Source: Woeseia sp. | Lineage (GTDB): Bacteria > Pseudomonadota > Gammaproteobacteria > Steroidobacterales > Woeseiaceae | Length of the DNA stretch: 64,000 nt | Direction: 5' to 3' | NCBI GenBank assembly: GCA_021773015.1 | Contig: JAJFKW010000001.1 | Span: forward strand, 806,001 to 870,000 | In this document: positions 19,577 through 27,383 of the stretch, one piece after another | How positions within the stretch are numbered: position 1 is the first letter of the stretch | Layout of the letters: every line of letters begins with the position of its first letter | Notes under the pieces: model-generated | What the model was told of the DNA's origin: nothing | Databases searched by the model: none | What the model saw: the letters and a program-made list of their open reading frames with translations, nothing else | Position numbers and translations under genes: made by a program

Positions 19577-21091
19577 ATGGGGAATCTGTATTCCGATAAT
19601 TATACGCATAAGCGCCCGGCGATTGTTCAGCAACTCGGCTCGCCAAGTGCAAAGAGCATCGAGCAAATCGACCAACTACTGTTGGTGCTGCCACGCAAAG
19701 CCGATGCCGGAGTGTGGCGAAAGATACCGCATGGCAACAAAATAAAAGCCCTCATAAATCGGCACAACATTGAGCGAATTCCGGCGGCCACCTCACGCAT
19801 TCCAAACAACCGGCAAACCGCCGTTGCGGTTGCCTGCGTTGCCAAAGATTTGGAACCATTTCAACAACTAACGCAGGCCCGCGAACTTGTCGCAGACGCC
19901 AGTGCCCGGGGCGTAAATTCACTCGGAATCTGGGTCTTGGGCTTCGACGATGCAACCCAGGAAAAACTTGTTTCGCAGCATCTTGCTGCAGCGCTGGCTG
20001 CCGCGTTCCCGATGCCAGCATTCAAATCCAAGCCAGCGAAGCCATCGTTCAAAACGATAAAAATTCTTGGTCTAGAAACAAAACTAGATACTGATCGCGT
20101 CGCCGTAGAGGCCGATGCAAACAATCTAGTGCGCTGGCTTACAGCAATGCCGGCGAACAAACTTGACGCCGATGGCTACGTCAAGTTGATTCGAGGTATG
20201 GCCAAAGAAAATCAGTGGCAATACAAGAAATACGGCGTAGTCGAACTCGAAAAATTGGGCGCCGGCGCATTTCTGGCGGTCGCTCAAGGGAATGACGACA
20301 ATAGCGCAGCGATTGTTCACTTGAAGTACCGGCCCGCCAAGAAAACGGCAAAAGCGGCCCTCAGTCTTGTTGGCAAAGGCATTATTTTTGACACCGGCGG
20401 GACCAATCTCAAACCGTTCAACTCGATGTTGGACATGCATACGGACATGAGCGGCAGCGCCGTTGCATTGTCAGCATTCAAGGCAATCAGCGATCTAAAT
20501 TTGCCCATGGCGGCCGACTGCTGGCTCGCAATTACCGAAAATCGCACGGGTCCGCTTGCCTATAAATCGCAAGACATTCTAACGGCGGCAAACGGCAAAA
20601 CGATTCAAACCATTCATACCGATGCTGAAGGCCGGCTCGCCCTCGCAGATACGCTCGTTTTGGCCAGCCGCGAAAAGCCCGGCATGATTATCGACTACGC
20701 AACACTTACCGGTTCGTGCGTCGTCGCACTTTCGGAGCGTTACAGCGGCGTCTTTTCCAATCGCGGAGCGTTGCATCCAGCGCTGAAGCGAGCCGGACGT
20801 GATAGCGGCGAACGTGTTTGGCCATTTCCGATCGGCCAGGAATTCGTTGACTTGCTAAAAAGTGACACTGCAGATATTAAGCAATGCACCACCAGTGGCG
20901 GTGGCGATCATATACTTGCGGCAAGCTTCCTTGGCGAATTTGTCGACAAGAAGATCCCGTGGGTTCACGTTGATCTAAGCGCTTGCACTCATAAAGGCGG
21001 GCTGGCCCACGTGCCGACTGAGATTACCGGTTTCGGCGCACGATTTACGATGAACCTAGTGCTCGATCAAAATATCGTCGAAGCTAACTAG
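19577..21091 (+). CDS. Leucyl aminopeptidase family (M17) metallopeptidase
   Basis: Dizinc aminopeptidase of family M17, 504 residues. The N-terminal half (to about 190) is the variable macrodomain-like part; the catalytic half has the metal-binding lysine and aspartate in LVGKGIIFDTGGTNLKP, an aspartate in HTDMSGSA and the signature IHTDAEGRLALADTL (canonical NTDAEGRL with H for N). The protein is closer to the divergent PepB-like/leucyl aminopeptidase family branch than to PepA. It is transcribed divergently from aceE and is monocistronic or leads into rnt. Confidence 0.9.
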   Translation: MGNLYSDNYTHKRPAIVQQLGSPSAKSIEQIDQLLLVLPRKADAGVWRKIPHGNKIKALINRHNIERIPAATSRIPNNRQTAVAVACVAKDLEPFQQLTQARELVADASARGVNSLGIWVLGFDDATQEKLVSQHLAAALAAAFPMPAFKSKPAKPSFKTIKILGLETKLDTDRVAVEADANNLVRWLTAMPANKLDADGYVKLIRGMAKENQWQYKKYGVVELEKLGAGAFLAVAQGNDDNSAAIVHLKYRPAKKTAKAALSLVGKGIIFDTGGTNLKPFNSMLDMHTDMSGSAVALSAFKAISDLNLPMAADCWLAITENRTGPLAYKSQDILTAANGKTIQTIHTDAEGRLALADTLVLASREKPGMIIDYATLTGSCVVALSERYSGVFSNRGALHPALKRAGRDSGERVWPFPIGQEFVDLLKSDTADIKQCTTSGGGDHILAASFLGEFVDKKIPWVHVDLSACTHKGGLAHVPTEITGFGARFTMNLVLDQNIVEAN

Positions 21092-21165
21092 GTAAACGCC
21101 GACAATTATGAAACTTATTACCACCGCATATACGTGGCCAACGCAGATTGGTCGGCGCTCAACCA

Positions 21166-21831
21166 TTGTCTGATCGATTCGCAATAGCGAACAGATTTCG
21201 CGGCTTTCTGCCTGTGGTTGTCGACGTAGAGACCGGTGGATTCAATGCGGACACCGACGCTTTGCTTGAGTTCGCGGCCGTACTGGTTGACCCACAAGAA
21301 GACGGATCGCTGTTACGTGGCGAAACGATACGCTTTCACATCAAGCCGTTTGACGGTGCGAATATGGAAGCAGCTTCGCTAGCGGTGAATGGTATCGATC
21401 CAAATCATCCGTTACGCCCAGCGATAGACGAACGCGACGCCCTACAACGCGTTTTTCGAGAAATCCGCAAAGCCGTACGAGATCAAAATTGCAGTAGAGC
21501 AATTCTAGTCGGGCACAATGCTGCCTTTGATTTGGGTTTTTTGAACGCAGCAATAGAGCGCACCGGAATAAAGAGAAATCCTTTTCATCCATTCAGCGCC
21601 TTTGATACGGCCACGTTGTGCGGACTAGCGTATGGACAAACTGTGCTCGCGAAAGCTGTGCGTGCTGCAGGCATGGAATGGGATGACGAGTCGGCGCATT
21701 CGGCCGCGTATGACGCGGAGATCACCGCGGACATTTTTTGTGATGTCGTCAACCGCTTCAAACCTGTGTTCGATAAACTGCCGTTGCGAAGCCCAGATCC
21801 GATTGAGAGCAATAAGGCCGAAAGCCGCTGA
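21166..21831 (+). CDS. rnt: Ribonuclease T
   Basis: DEDDh 3'-to-5' exonuclease that trims tRNA and other stable RNA 3' ends. Exo motifs are VVDVETGGFN (D and E), HNAAFDLGF (D) and HSAAYDAEIT (H-x4-D), and the RNase T-specific blocks RFRGFLPVVVDVETGGF, NPFHPFSAFDTATLCGLA and CDVVNRFKPVF are clear. The open frame begins with a TTG at 21148, but TTG at 21166 gives M-S-D-R-F-A-I-A-N-R-F-R-G-F, matching family N-termini, so I prefer it (221 residues). There is no ATG start. Confidence 0.93.
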   Translation: MSDRFAIANRFRGFLPVVVDVETGGFNADTDALLEFAAVLVDPQEDGSLLRGETIRFHIKPFDGANMEAASLAVNGIDPNHPLRPAIDERDALQRVFREIRKAVRDQNCSRAILVGHNAAFDLGFLNAAIERTGIKRNPFHPFSAFDTATLCGLAYGQTVLAKAVRAAGMEWDDESAHSAAYDAEITADIFCDVVNRFKPVFDKLPLRSPDPIESNKAESR

Positions 21832-21842
21832 CAGAAAAATGC

Positions 21843-24044
21843 TTAGGCGGTAAACGAACCTGTACTTCTAGAAACTCTTCGAGAATTCAACGGGATCGGC
21901 ATCGACTTCAGCAATGGCCGCACCGCCGGTCTGCCTATGTAATATCCTTGTGCCATATCGATGCCAAGATCTCCAAGCAAAACTAGTGCGTCTGCACTCT
22001 GAACGTACTCTGCGATCGTCTTCATTCCCGCCTCGCGCCCTATTTCGCCAATCATTCTGACCATCTTCTGGTCAACCGGATTGTTCACAAGATCACGGAT
22101 AAACGATCCATCGATTTTTATATAGTCAACCGCAAGGCGCTGCAGATAACTAAATGAACTATACCCGGTGCCGAAATCATCTAATGCCAATTCGCAGCCC
22201 ATTTTTCGCAGCGCGGCAATTTGACGTTCAACATATCGAAGGTGGCGCACAGCCAGGCTTTCGGTAATTTCGAAGATTACGTGATGCGGTGGAACCGCAC
22301 ATTCTTTGAAGCATGAGGCGACGTAAGACGCAAGGTCTTCTGTTTCGAATGCGTTCGCGGACAAATTCACAGATAGCCTAAGACGTGGGTTGTCCGCCGA
22401 GTGTAGCGCGTACGCCTGCGACGCGTTTCGTATCATCCAGGTATCGATTTCCGACATAAGCCCGAACCTGACTGCTGCGGGCAGAAACGCGTCTGGGCTA
22501 ACCAATTTTCCGTTTGGTTCTCGCAGTCGCAGCAACACCTCGTGGTGTGTCGTTGTCCCCGTCGAAATGCAAACGATCGGTTGAAAGCGCAACTCGAATA
22601 AATTCTGATCAAGCGCAGTCCGGAGCTTTGTCATCCAGCCCACGTCGGCTGCCAACTTCACAACATCGGTTTGCGACCGACTGAAAAATTGTAGCCTGTT
22701 GCGCCCTGCCGCTTTGGCTTCACGACATGCTATATCGGCTTGCGCGACTAATTCGTCTTGGTCGATGCCAATGTCGTCGATCATGGTAATGCCAATGCTG
22801 CAATGAATGTGGAACACGCGATCCTCTTCAATGTGTGCAAGCCGGCGCATGTCCTCGAGTAACCCGCGCGCCAACTCCTTCGTGCTTCTCTGACTGGTAT
22901 CGGGCAGCAGGACCACAAACTCGTCGCCGCCGAATCTCGCCACTAACCCCGCTTCTCCAATACTCTGGCGTAGCTGGCTGGCCACCTTCCGAATCAACCG
23001 ATCACCAGCTGGGTGGCCGCAGGTATCGTTTACATACTTGAACTGATCAAGATCAATAAACAACAAGGCACTTGTCCGGTCCCCCTCGGACACTCGACCC
23101 AGCTCGATCTTCAACTCTTCGACCAATCGACGGCGATTAAATAGTCCAGTTAACACGTCGTGATTCGCCAATTTCAACAATCGCGCATTTCGTTCGTGCA
23201 AAGCGGTTGCCGTCGACTCCAGCGCCTCAACAATTTCCGATATTTCGTGATGTTCGGCGGCTTTGAATTCGACCTCCAGGTTCCCCTTCGCCAGTTGCGA
23301 AAGCGGTTCCTGTAAATCGGTTATGGACGTTAGCGCCTTGCGCAAGATGTGCCTACCGTATAGTGCGCTGGCAGCCAACAATATGAGCAACGCGAGGATG
23401 GCAATCTTTATATTCCCAACGAGCCGATCGTGGAACAAAACGAAGTCAAGATTGAGGCCTACAAATCCTGCAAGCTCCACCGTTGTTTCAACCGACCCGC
23501 TCGTCGGATCAAAACCGAATAGTCCATCGCCCTTTATGGATTCGGTCCACACAGGTGCGAGAATAAAGAACTTGCGAGGGTTGGCGATGCTGCTTTCAAT
23601 TACGTACGGCTCTGCGTTTCCCACTCGTTCGGCGGCTTCATCAATTCGCGAACTCGAGAGTTTTTTTGAAGGCGCCAAGTCCGATTGTTTATCTATCGAA
23701 TGCATCATCGAACCGTCGGCGCGATAGTAGCTAACGCGACTAATTTCCGGATATCGGTCGACAAAGCTCTCAAGTCGCAATACGACTTCGCTGTCGTCGC
23801 TAAGGTAAAGAGGGGCGCCCAATTCATTGAGCTCGCTGGTCCATTGTAGTGCCCAGCGGCTGTAGTTATCCTGCAGAACCCACTGACCGCCCCAATACAG
23901 ACTGGCAATTGCCAGCGCACCAACAACAACCGTCATCATTATTTGCAGCGAAAGAATTTCCCGAATGAGTCCGCGCTTGCGTCTTCGCTCACTCATTTTT
24001 CCGCGAAGCTGCGTCAGTTTTCTGATTAGCGGAACCGTAGTCAT
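21843..24044 (-). CDS. Membrane GGDEF-EAL c-di-GMP enzyme with periplasmic sensor
   Basis: Makes or breaks cyclic-di-GMP. Membrane helices at about 35-55 and 212-232 enclose a ~155-residue periplasmic domain; a HAMP region follows (to about 285), then GGDEF (about 290-455) with an intact GGDEF in ARFGGDEFVVLLPD, then EAL (about 470-715). The EAL signature reads EVL; catalytic N, E, DDFGTG and K positions are kept (NLSANAF, FEITES, LDDFGTGYSSFSY, IKIDGSF). No RxxD inhibitory site precedes GGDEF. The upstream lipoprotein gene ends two bases before this start, so the two probably form one signalling unit. It converges on rnt. Confidence 0.92.
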   Translation of the reverse strand: MTTVPLIRKLTQLRGKMSERRRKRGLIREILSLQIMMTVVVGALAIASLYWGGQWVLQDNYSRWALQWTSELNELGAPLYLSDDSEVVLRLESFVDRYPEISRVSYYRADGSMMHSIDKQSDLAPSKKLSSSRIDEAAERVGNAEPYVIESSIANPRKFFILAPVWTESIKGDGLFGFDPTSGSVETTVELAGFVGLNLDFVLFHDRLVGNIKIAILALLILLAASALYGRHILRKALTSITDLQEPLSQLAKGNLEVEFKAAEHHEISEIVEALESTATALHERNARLLKLANHDVLTGLFNRRRLVEELKIELGRVSEGDRTSALLFIDLDQFKYVNDTCGHPAGDRLIRKVASQLRQSIGEAGLVARFGGDEFVVLLPDTSQRSTKELARGLLEDMRRLAHIEEDRVFHIHCSIGITMIDDIGIDQDELVAQADIACREAKAAGRNRLQFFSRSQTDVVKLAADVGWMTKLRTALDQNLFELRFQPIVCISTGTTTHHEVLLRLREPNGKLVSPDAFLPAAVRFGLMSEIDTWMIRNASQAYALHSADNPRLRLSVNLSANAFETEDLASYVASCFKECAVPPHHVIFEITESLAVRHLRYVERQIAALRKMGCELALDDFGTGYSSFSYLQRLAVDYIKIDGSFIRDLVNNPVDQKMVRMIGEIGREAGMKTIAEYVQSADALVLLGDLGIDMAQGYYIGRPAVRPLLKSMPIPLNSRRVSRSTGSFTA

Positions 24045-24046
24045 GC

Positions 24047-25075
24047 CTAGCGATTCCTCGCCTGGCTATCCTCGTCTGCGATGCCATCGCGCATGCGACC
24101 ACTATGCAATCTTGCACTATTTGTCACAATCCGAATGTCCGACAGCGGCGTCACGGGAGCTACGGCGGAGACGCCGTGCCGACTGATTTCGGCCATTACG
24201 TCAATCGCTGTATCCGCAATATTAGAAGCGACACTTGACGAGCTAATTGATGCACCCATCTGCAACATCGCATCACTAAATACCGCCGTCTGTACGCCAT
24301 GCCGATCCGCGTCTTCTAACATCTCGCGAAGTACTGTGGCACTCAACACTCGATTGTCTGGAAATACCCAGAAACCATCGATGCGACTGACTAACCTGTT
24401 GAATAAATACAACGTCTCACGATCAGAACGCGCGTGTCGTATGTGCAGTTGAATATCGTGAGCTGCCGCTGCTGCCTCGGCCTCCGCGATAAGTTCATCG
24501 TGCCCGTAGCCAATAATCGCGCCGATGCTACGCAGCGACGGGTGAACCTTTTTCCACGCAGCGATTTGCATCATCAATGGCGGCAGCACCGCGATGCCTC
24601 GACTGTTATCGGTAATTAGTTCGTTGTCATTGATGTTGAAAACTTGGCAAAACACAACCGGTACATCAGAAAACGAGATCGCGGATACGGCAGCCTGCAA
24701 GCCAACGGCAACCACTGCGCTGACTTCCATGTCGTCGATTATTCGAAATGCGGAGACGGCGGGAATATTTTTGTCGCTGAGATCGAAAACCATCGCGTTC
24801 TCGATACGCTTAGACAATTCTAAGGCGACATTGACGTAAGCGGTCTGTTGGCCACTGAGCAAAACCGCGACCGACCTGGGCGCCTTAGGGGGCAACATTA
24901 CCGGAGGCGGATCGGGCTTACGTTGCACTTTTCGTGCTGGCTCCGCGATTTTGGCCGGTGGCGGCTCCACGGTTACTGGCGCCTTTTCGACTATCGGCTC
25001 AGGCGGACTTGTGTCTTGAACAGCGCAACCAACGACAAACAGTGTGCAGCACCACAAGGTCGCCCTTATCGTCAT
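24047..25075 (-). CDS. ABC-type substrate-binding-like lipoprotein
   Basis: A 342-residue lipoprotein of the PF04392-type ABC substrate-binding family (TrpX-like fold). The start at ATG 25075 gives a signal sequence with lipobox VVGC (about residue 16); the open frame to 25270 is probably not translated. After a Pro/Lys-rich linker (about 25-65) come the two-lobed binding-domain features: VAVLLSGQQTAYVNVALEL, VSAVVAVGLQAAVSAISF, DVPVVFCQVFN and DGFWVFPDNRVLSATVL. No permease or ATPase genes are nearby. It sits two bases before the GGDEF-EAL gene, so its likely job is presenting a ligand signal to that protein. Confidence 0.82.
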   Translation of the reverse strand: MTIRATLWCCTLFVVGCAVQDTSPPEPIVEKAPVTVEPPPAKIAEPARKVQRKPDPPPVMLPPKAPRSVAVLLSGQQTAYVNVALELSKRIENAMVFDLSDKNIPAVSAFRIIDDMEVSAVVAVGLQAAVSAISFSDVPVVFCQVFNINDNELITDNSRGIAVLPPLMMQIAAWKKVHPSLRSIGAIIGYGHDELIAEAEAAAAAHDIQLHIRHARSDRETLYLFNRLVSRIDGFWVFPDNRVLSATVLREMLEDADRHGVQTAVFSDAMLQMGASISSSSVASNIADTAIDVMAEISRHGVSAVAPVTPLSDIRIVTNSARLHSGRMRDGIADEDSQARNR

Positions 25076-25367
25076 CAACGACAATCGCTTATTCCGCACC
25101 ACGTTGCAGCACTCCGTCGCCCGCCATCCGTCCGGGCTAGCCAAATCCAATATGCAGGAATCCAATATACGCTCGCCAAAATATGGCGCAGTGACCGCCG
25201 TCGCAGTTGGCAAATGGGCTGGGCTTGGCATGCCGGCGAATGGCCGCAGGATGACTAATCTTGCACGCACAGCAATGTCGGCGACACACCAAGGGTATCG
25301 CCGAGGATGGACGATTTTTCTGTTAGTTTTCAGTCACCTAAATGCGACTGTCACAATGCCTCGGCTG

Positions 25368-25685
25368 CTATTCCGGAGCGACCTCAGACAAGATTTCCTG
25401 CAACTCACCTGCATGGTACATTTCGACCACAATATCGCAGCCGCCAACCAATTCACCTTGAACATAAAGTTGTGGAAACGTCGGCCAATTCGAGTAGGTC
25501 TTGAGTCCTTCTCGAATCTCCGGATCTTCAAATATATTCACATAGGAAAATGGTTTGCCGACCGCTTTGAGCGCGGCGACGGTTTGCCCTGAAAATCCGC
25601 ACTGCGGAAAATCTGGGGTCCCTTTCATAAACAGGAGTACGGGGTTTTCCCGCAGTTGTTCCTCAATTCGGTCTTTTATTTCCAC
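25368..25685 (-). CDS. grxD: Monothiol glutaredoxin, Grx4 family
   Basis: A 105-residue CGFS-type monothiol glutaredoxin involved in Fe-S cluster transfer and sensing. The active site is PQCGFSGQTV after KGTPDF; the glutathione-binding WPTFPQLYV and GGCDIV motifs follow. GTG start at 25685 with a GAGGAAATC ribosome site. Usually monocistronic in gammaproteobacteria, and the 114-bp gap to the next gene fits this. Confidence 0.95.
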   Translation of the reverse strand: MEIKDRIEEQLRENPVLLFMKGTPDFPQCGFSGQTVAALKAVGKPFSYVNIFEDPEIREGLKTYSNWPTFPQLYVQGELVGGCDIVVEMYHAGELQEILSEVAPE

Positions 25686-25799
25686 GATTTCCTCGGCTCA
25701 GCAATTTCATAGGAATGGGCGATTTGGATCCTCGCTCATCAGTTTCAAGTTCACTGTATAGAATTATTGATCATCAAGTAGTTCATAGCGCGCGTTCAG

Positions 25800-26138
25800 C
25801 TACCGCGTACTGACCTCAATTTGATTGTTGACTCTGACCACACCGATTACGTTTCTAGCAACGGCCAACGCACGATCACGCGTTGTAAATTCACTGACCG
25901 TCCCACTCAACGTCACAACACTCTTGCGAGTTACAACGCCAATACGGGCCGACCGAAGCGCAGAATCCTCTTCAAATGCATCGCGTACGGCACCGCTGAG
26001 ACCCTTGTCACGCGCAAGTTCACCCGCGGTCCTAGTTTCACTACCGATTGGAGATGTGCTCCTGCTGGGTGTTCCCAGCAGCATAGAGGTACACGCTGTC
26101 AAATGCAGTGAAATAAACAAAATAACAAGCAAACGCAT
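25800..26138 (-). CDS. BON-domain lipoprotein
   Basis: A 112-residue lipoprotein with lipobox LTAC (cysteine at residue 16) and one BON domain (about residues 50-110: DAFEEDSALRSARIGVVTRKSVVTLSG, then RDRALAVARNVIGVVRVNNQI). It is shorter than the two-BON OsmY/DolP proteins. BON domains often bind phospholipid and occur in envelope-integrity proteins; the role here is inferred only. The DUF1289 gene upstream is 28 bases away on the same strand. Confidence 0.8.
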   Translation of the reverse strand: MRLLVILFISLHLTACTSMLLGTPSRSTSPIGSETRTAGELARDKGLSGAVRDAFEEDSALRSARIGVVTRKSVVTLSGTVSEFTTRDRALAVARNVIGVVRVNNQIEVSTR

Positions 26139-26166
26139 ATTTCAAGATTCTCGATTAGCTGGGCAT

Positions 26167-26373
26167 TTATTGTACGTTGTTCGATGATGAAGACAATTGT
26201 GACGCAGCGCGGCTGGTCAAATCTCCAATGAGACGCCGCTGTTCGGTCGCCGACATCGTTCCCCAGCGAACTATTTCATCGAGTGTGCGCTTACAACCAA
26301 CGCACACGTTACTGTCATCCAAAGTGCAAATATTGGTACATGGCGACTGTGGATATTCAACTCGCGACTTCAT
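26167..26373 (-). CDS. DUF1289 family small cysteine protein
   Basis: A 68-residue DUF1289 protein. Four cysteines in SPCTNICTLDDSNVCVGCKRTLDEI form the family signature, probably a metal site, followed by the RWGTMSATEQRRLIGDL helix. ATG at 26373 is preferred over the TTG one codon earlier. Function unknown; the protein has no export signal. Confidence 0.85.
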   Translation of the reverse strand: MKSRVEYPQSPCTNICTLDDSNVCVGCKRTLDEIVRWGTMSATEQRRLIGDLTSRAASQLSSSSNNVQ

Positions 26374-26533
26374 CAAACGCTGCCCGTTTCTGCCAAGATC
26401 TATTCGTGGCCCGGGATTATGCCGACAATTCTAATTTTTTCAAGCAGTTATCTACGAAACGTCGGCTTTGAACATATCCCGAAACGCGCCGCCGAGTACT
26501 CTCGAAATTTCTGTAATTCAGTGCCTCAGACCC

Positions 26534-26539
26534 TATAAT
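26534..26539 (+). promoter_or_regulatory. Perfect TATAAT -10 box upstream of the urate-hydroxylase-type gene
   Basis: TATAAT stands about 97 bases before the ATG at 26636. No good -35 hexamer is seen 17 bases upstream, so this may be an activated or extended promoter. The leader ends with CAGGGAGAC, a good ribosome site. Confidence 0.45.
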
Positions 26540-26635
26540 AGCGGCGCGGCCGAAAAACTGACCAATAAACAGGCCAAGGCTCGCGCGACACCGATGCGCA
26601 GCGATAACAACTAATAAACCTCAGGGAGACTCAAA

Positions 26636-27250
26636 ATGAATCCATTGAACACAATTGCCGGCACAATTATCGGCGGCTTTGTTCTGGCAGTCATCATCGC
26701 GCTCGCAACAATGGGCGATCTAACCATCAATGCCGATTCGTTGATCATCTGGTTGCATGTGCTATTTGGTATCACGTGGATTGGCTTGCTCTATTATTTT
26801 AATTTTGTGCAAGCGCCTGCGCTGGTTGATGCAGCTGGCGACGACGGCGGACCAGGTGGCGCTGGTATCACCAAATACGTTGCGCCGCGTGCGCTCTGGT
26901 GGTTTCGCTGGGGCGCGCTTTTCACTTGGCTGTCGGGTGCCACATTCCTAATGCATAGTGCGAAGTACAATTTTGTAGATGTATTCGCGCTTGGCATGAG
27001 CGGTGAAGTATTCAATCAAAGCTCGATGACCATCGGTATTGGCGCATGGCTCGGCACGTTTATGCTTTTCAATGTTTGGGCAATTATTTGGCCAAATCAG
27101 AAAAAAGTGTTGGGTATGGTCGAAGCAACGGCGGACCAGATTGCGAAAGCGAAACGCGTAGCATTCCTCGCGTCACGCTCTAATACTCTTATGTCGATCC
27201 CGATGGCAATGAGTATGGTTGGCGCTGGCCATGGCGGCTTTTTCATATAA
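26636..27250 (+). CDS. Urate hydroxylase PuuD-type membrane protein without cytochrome domain
   Basis: A 204-residue polytopic membrane protein matching the N-terminal membrane domain of the PuuD family (PF06181, DUF989). Key parts are IIWLHVLFGITWIGLLYYFNFVQ, APRALWWFRWGALFTWLSGA and FMLFNVWAIIWPNQKKV. PuuD proper has a C-terminal cytochrome c domain after this region; here the gene stops at the membrane part with no CxxCH. No purine-catabolism genes are nearby, so urate oxidation should not be assumed. It stands alone between a promoter and a terminator. Confidence 0.78.
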   Translation: MNPLNTIAGTIIGGFVLAVIIALATMGDLTINADSLIIWLHVLFGITWIGLLYYFNFVQAPALVDAAGDDGGPGGAGITKYVAPRALWWFRWGALFTWLSGATFLMHSAKYNFVDVFALGMSGEVFNQSSMTIGIGAWLGTFMLFNVWAIIWPNQKKVLGMVEATADQIAKAKRVAFLASRSNTLMSIPMAMSMVGAGHGGFFI

Positions 27251-27271
27251 ATTTCTGTTGCAATGAAATCA

Positions 27272-27294
27272 AAAACCGGCCTTGTGCCGGTTTT
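27272..27294. terminator. Bidirectional rho-independent terminator
   Basis: Stem aaaaccggc / gccggtttt with loop cttgt, followed by eight T on the plus strand; on the minus strand the same hairpin is followed by TTTTTG. It therefore ends both the PuuD-type gene and could limit transcripts past the convergent gene ending at 27384. Confidence 0.93.
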
Positions 27295-27383
27295 TTTTGA
27301 GCAGCGGCAAGTCGAGATCACACACGCAATTATCGAAAAAATCAGCGGACCCGCATTGGCGACGGTCATTTGCCCAATTTCTA

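Noticed and set aside
24848-25258. Plus-strand 136-residue open frame
   Set aside because: Antisense to the substrate-binding lipoprotein; its content is arginine-rich shadow sequence without any ribosome site or family.
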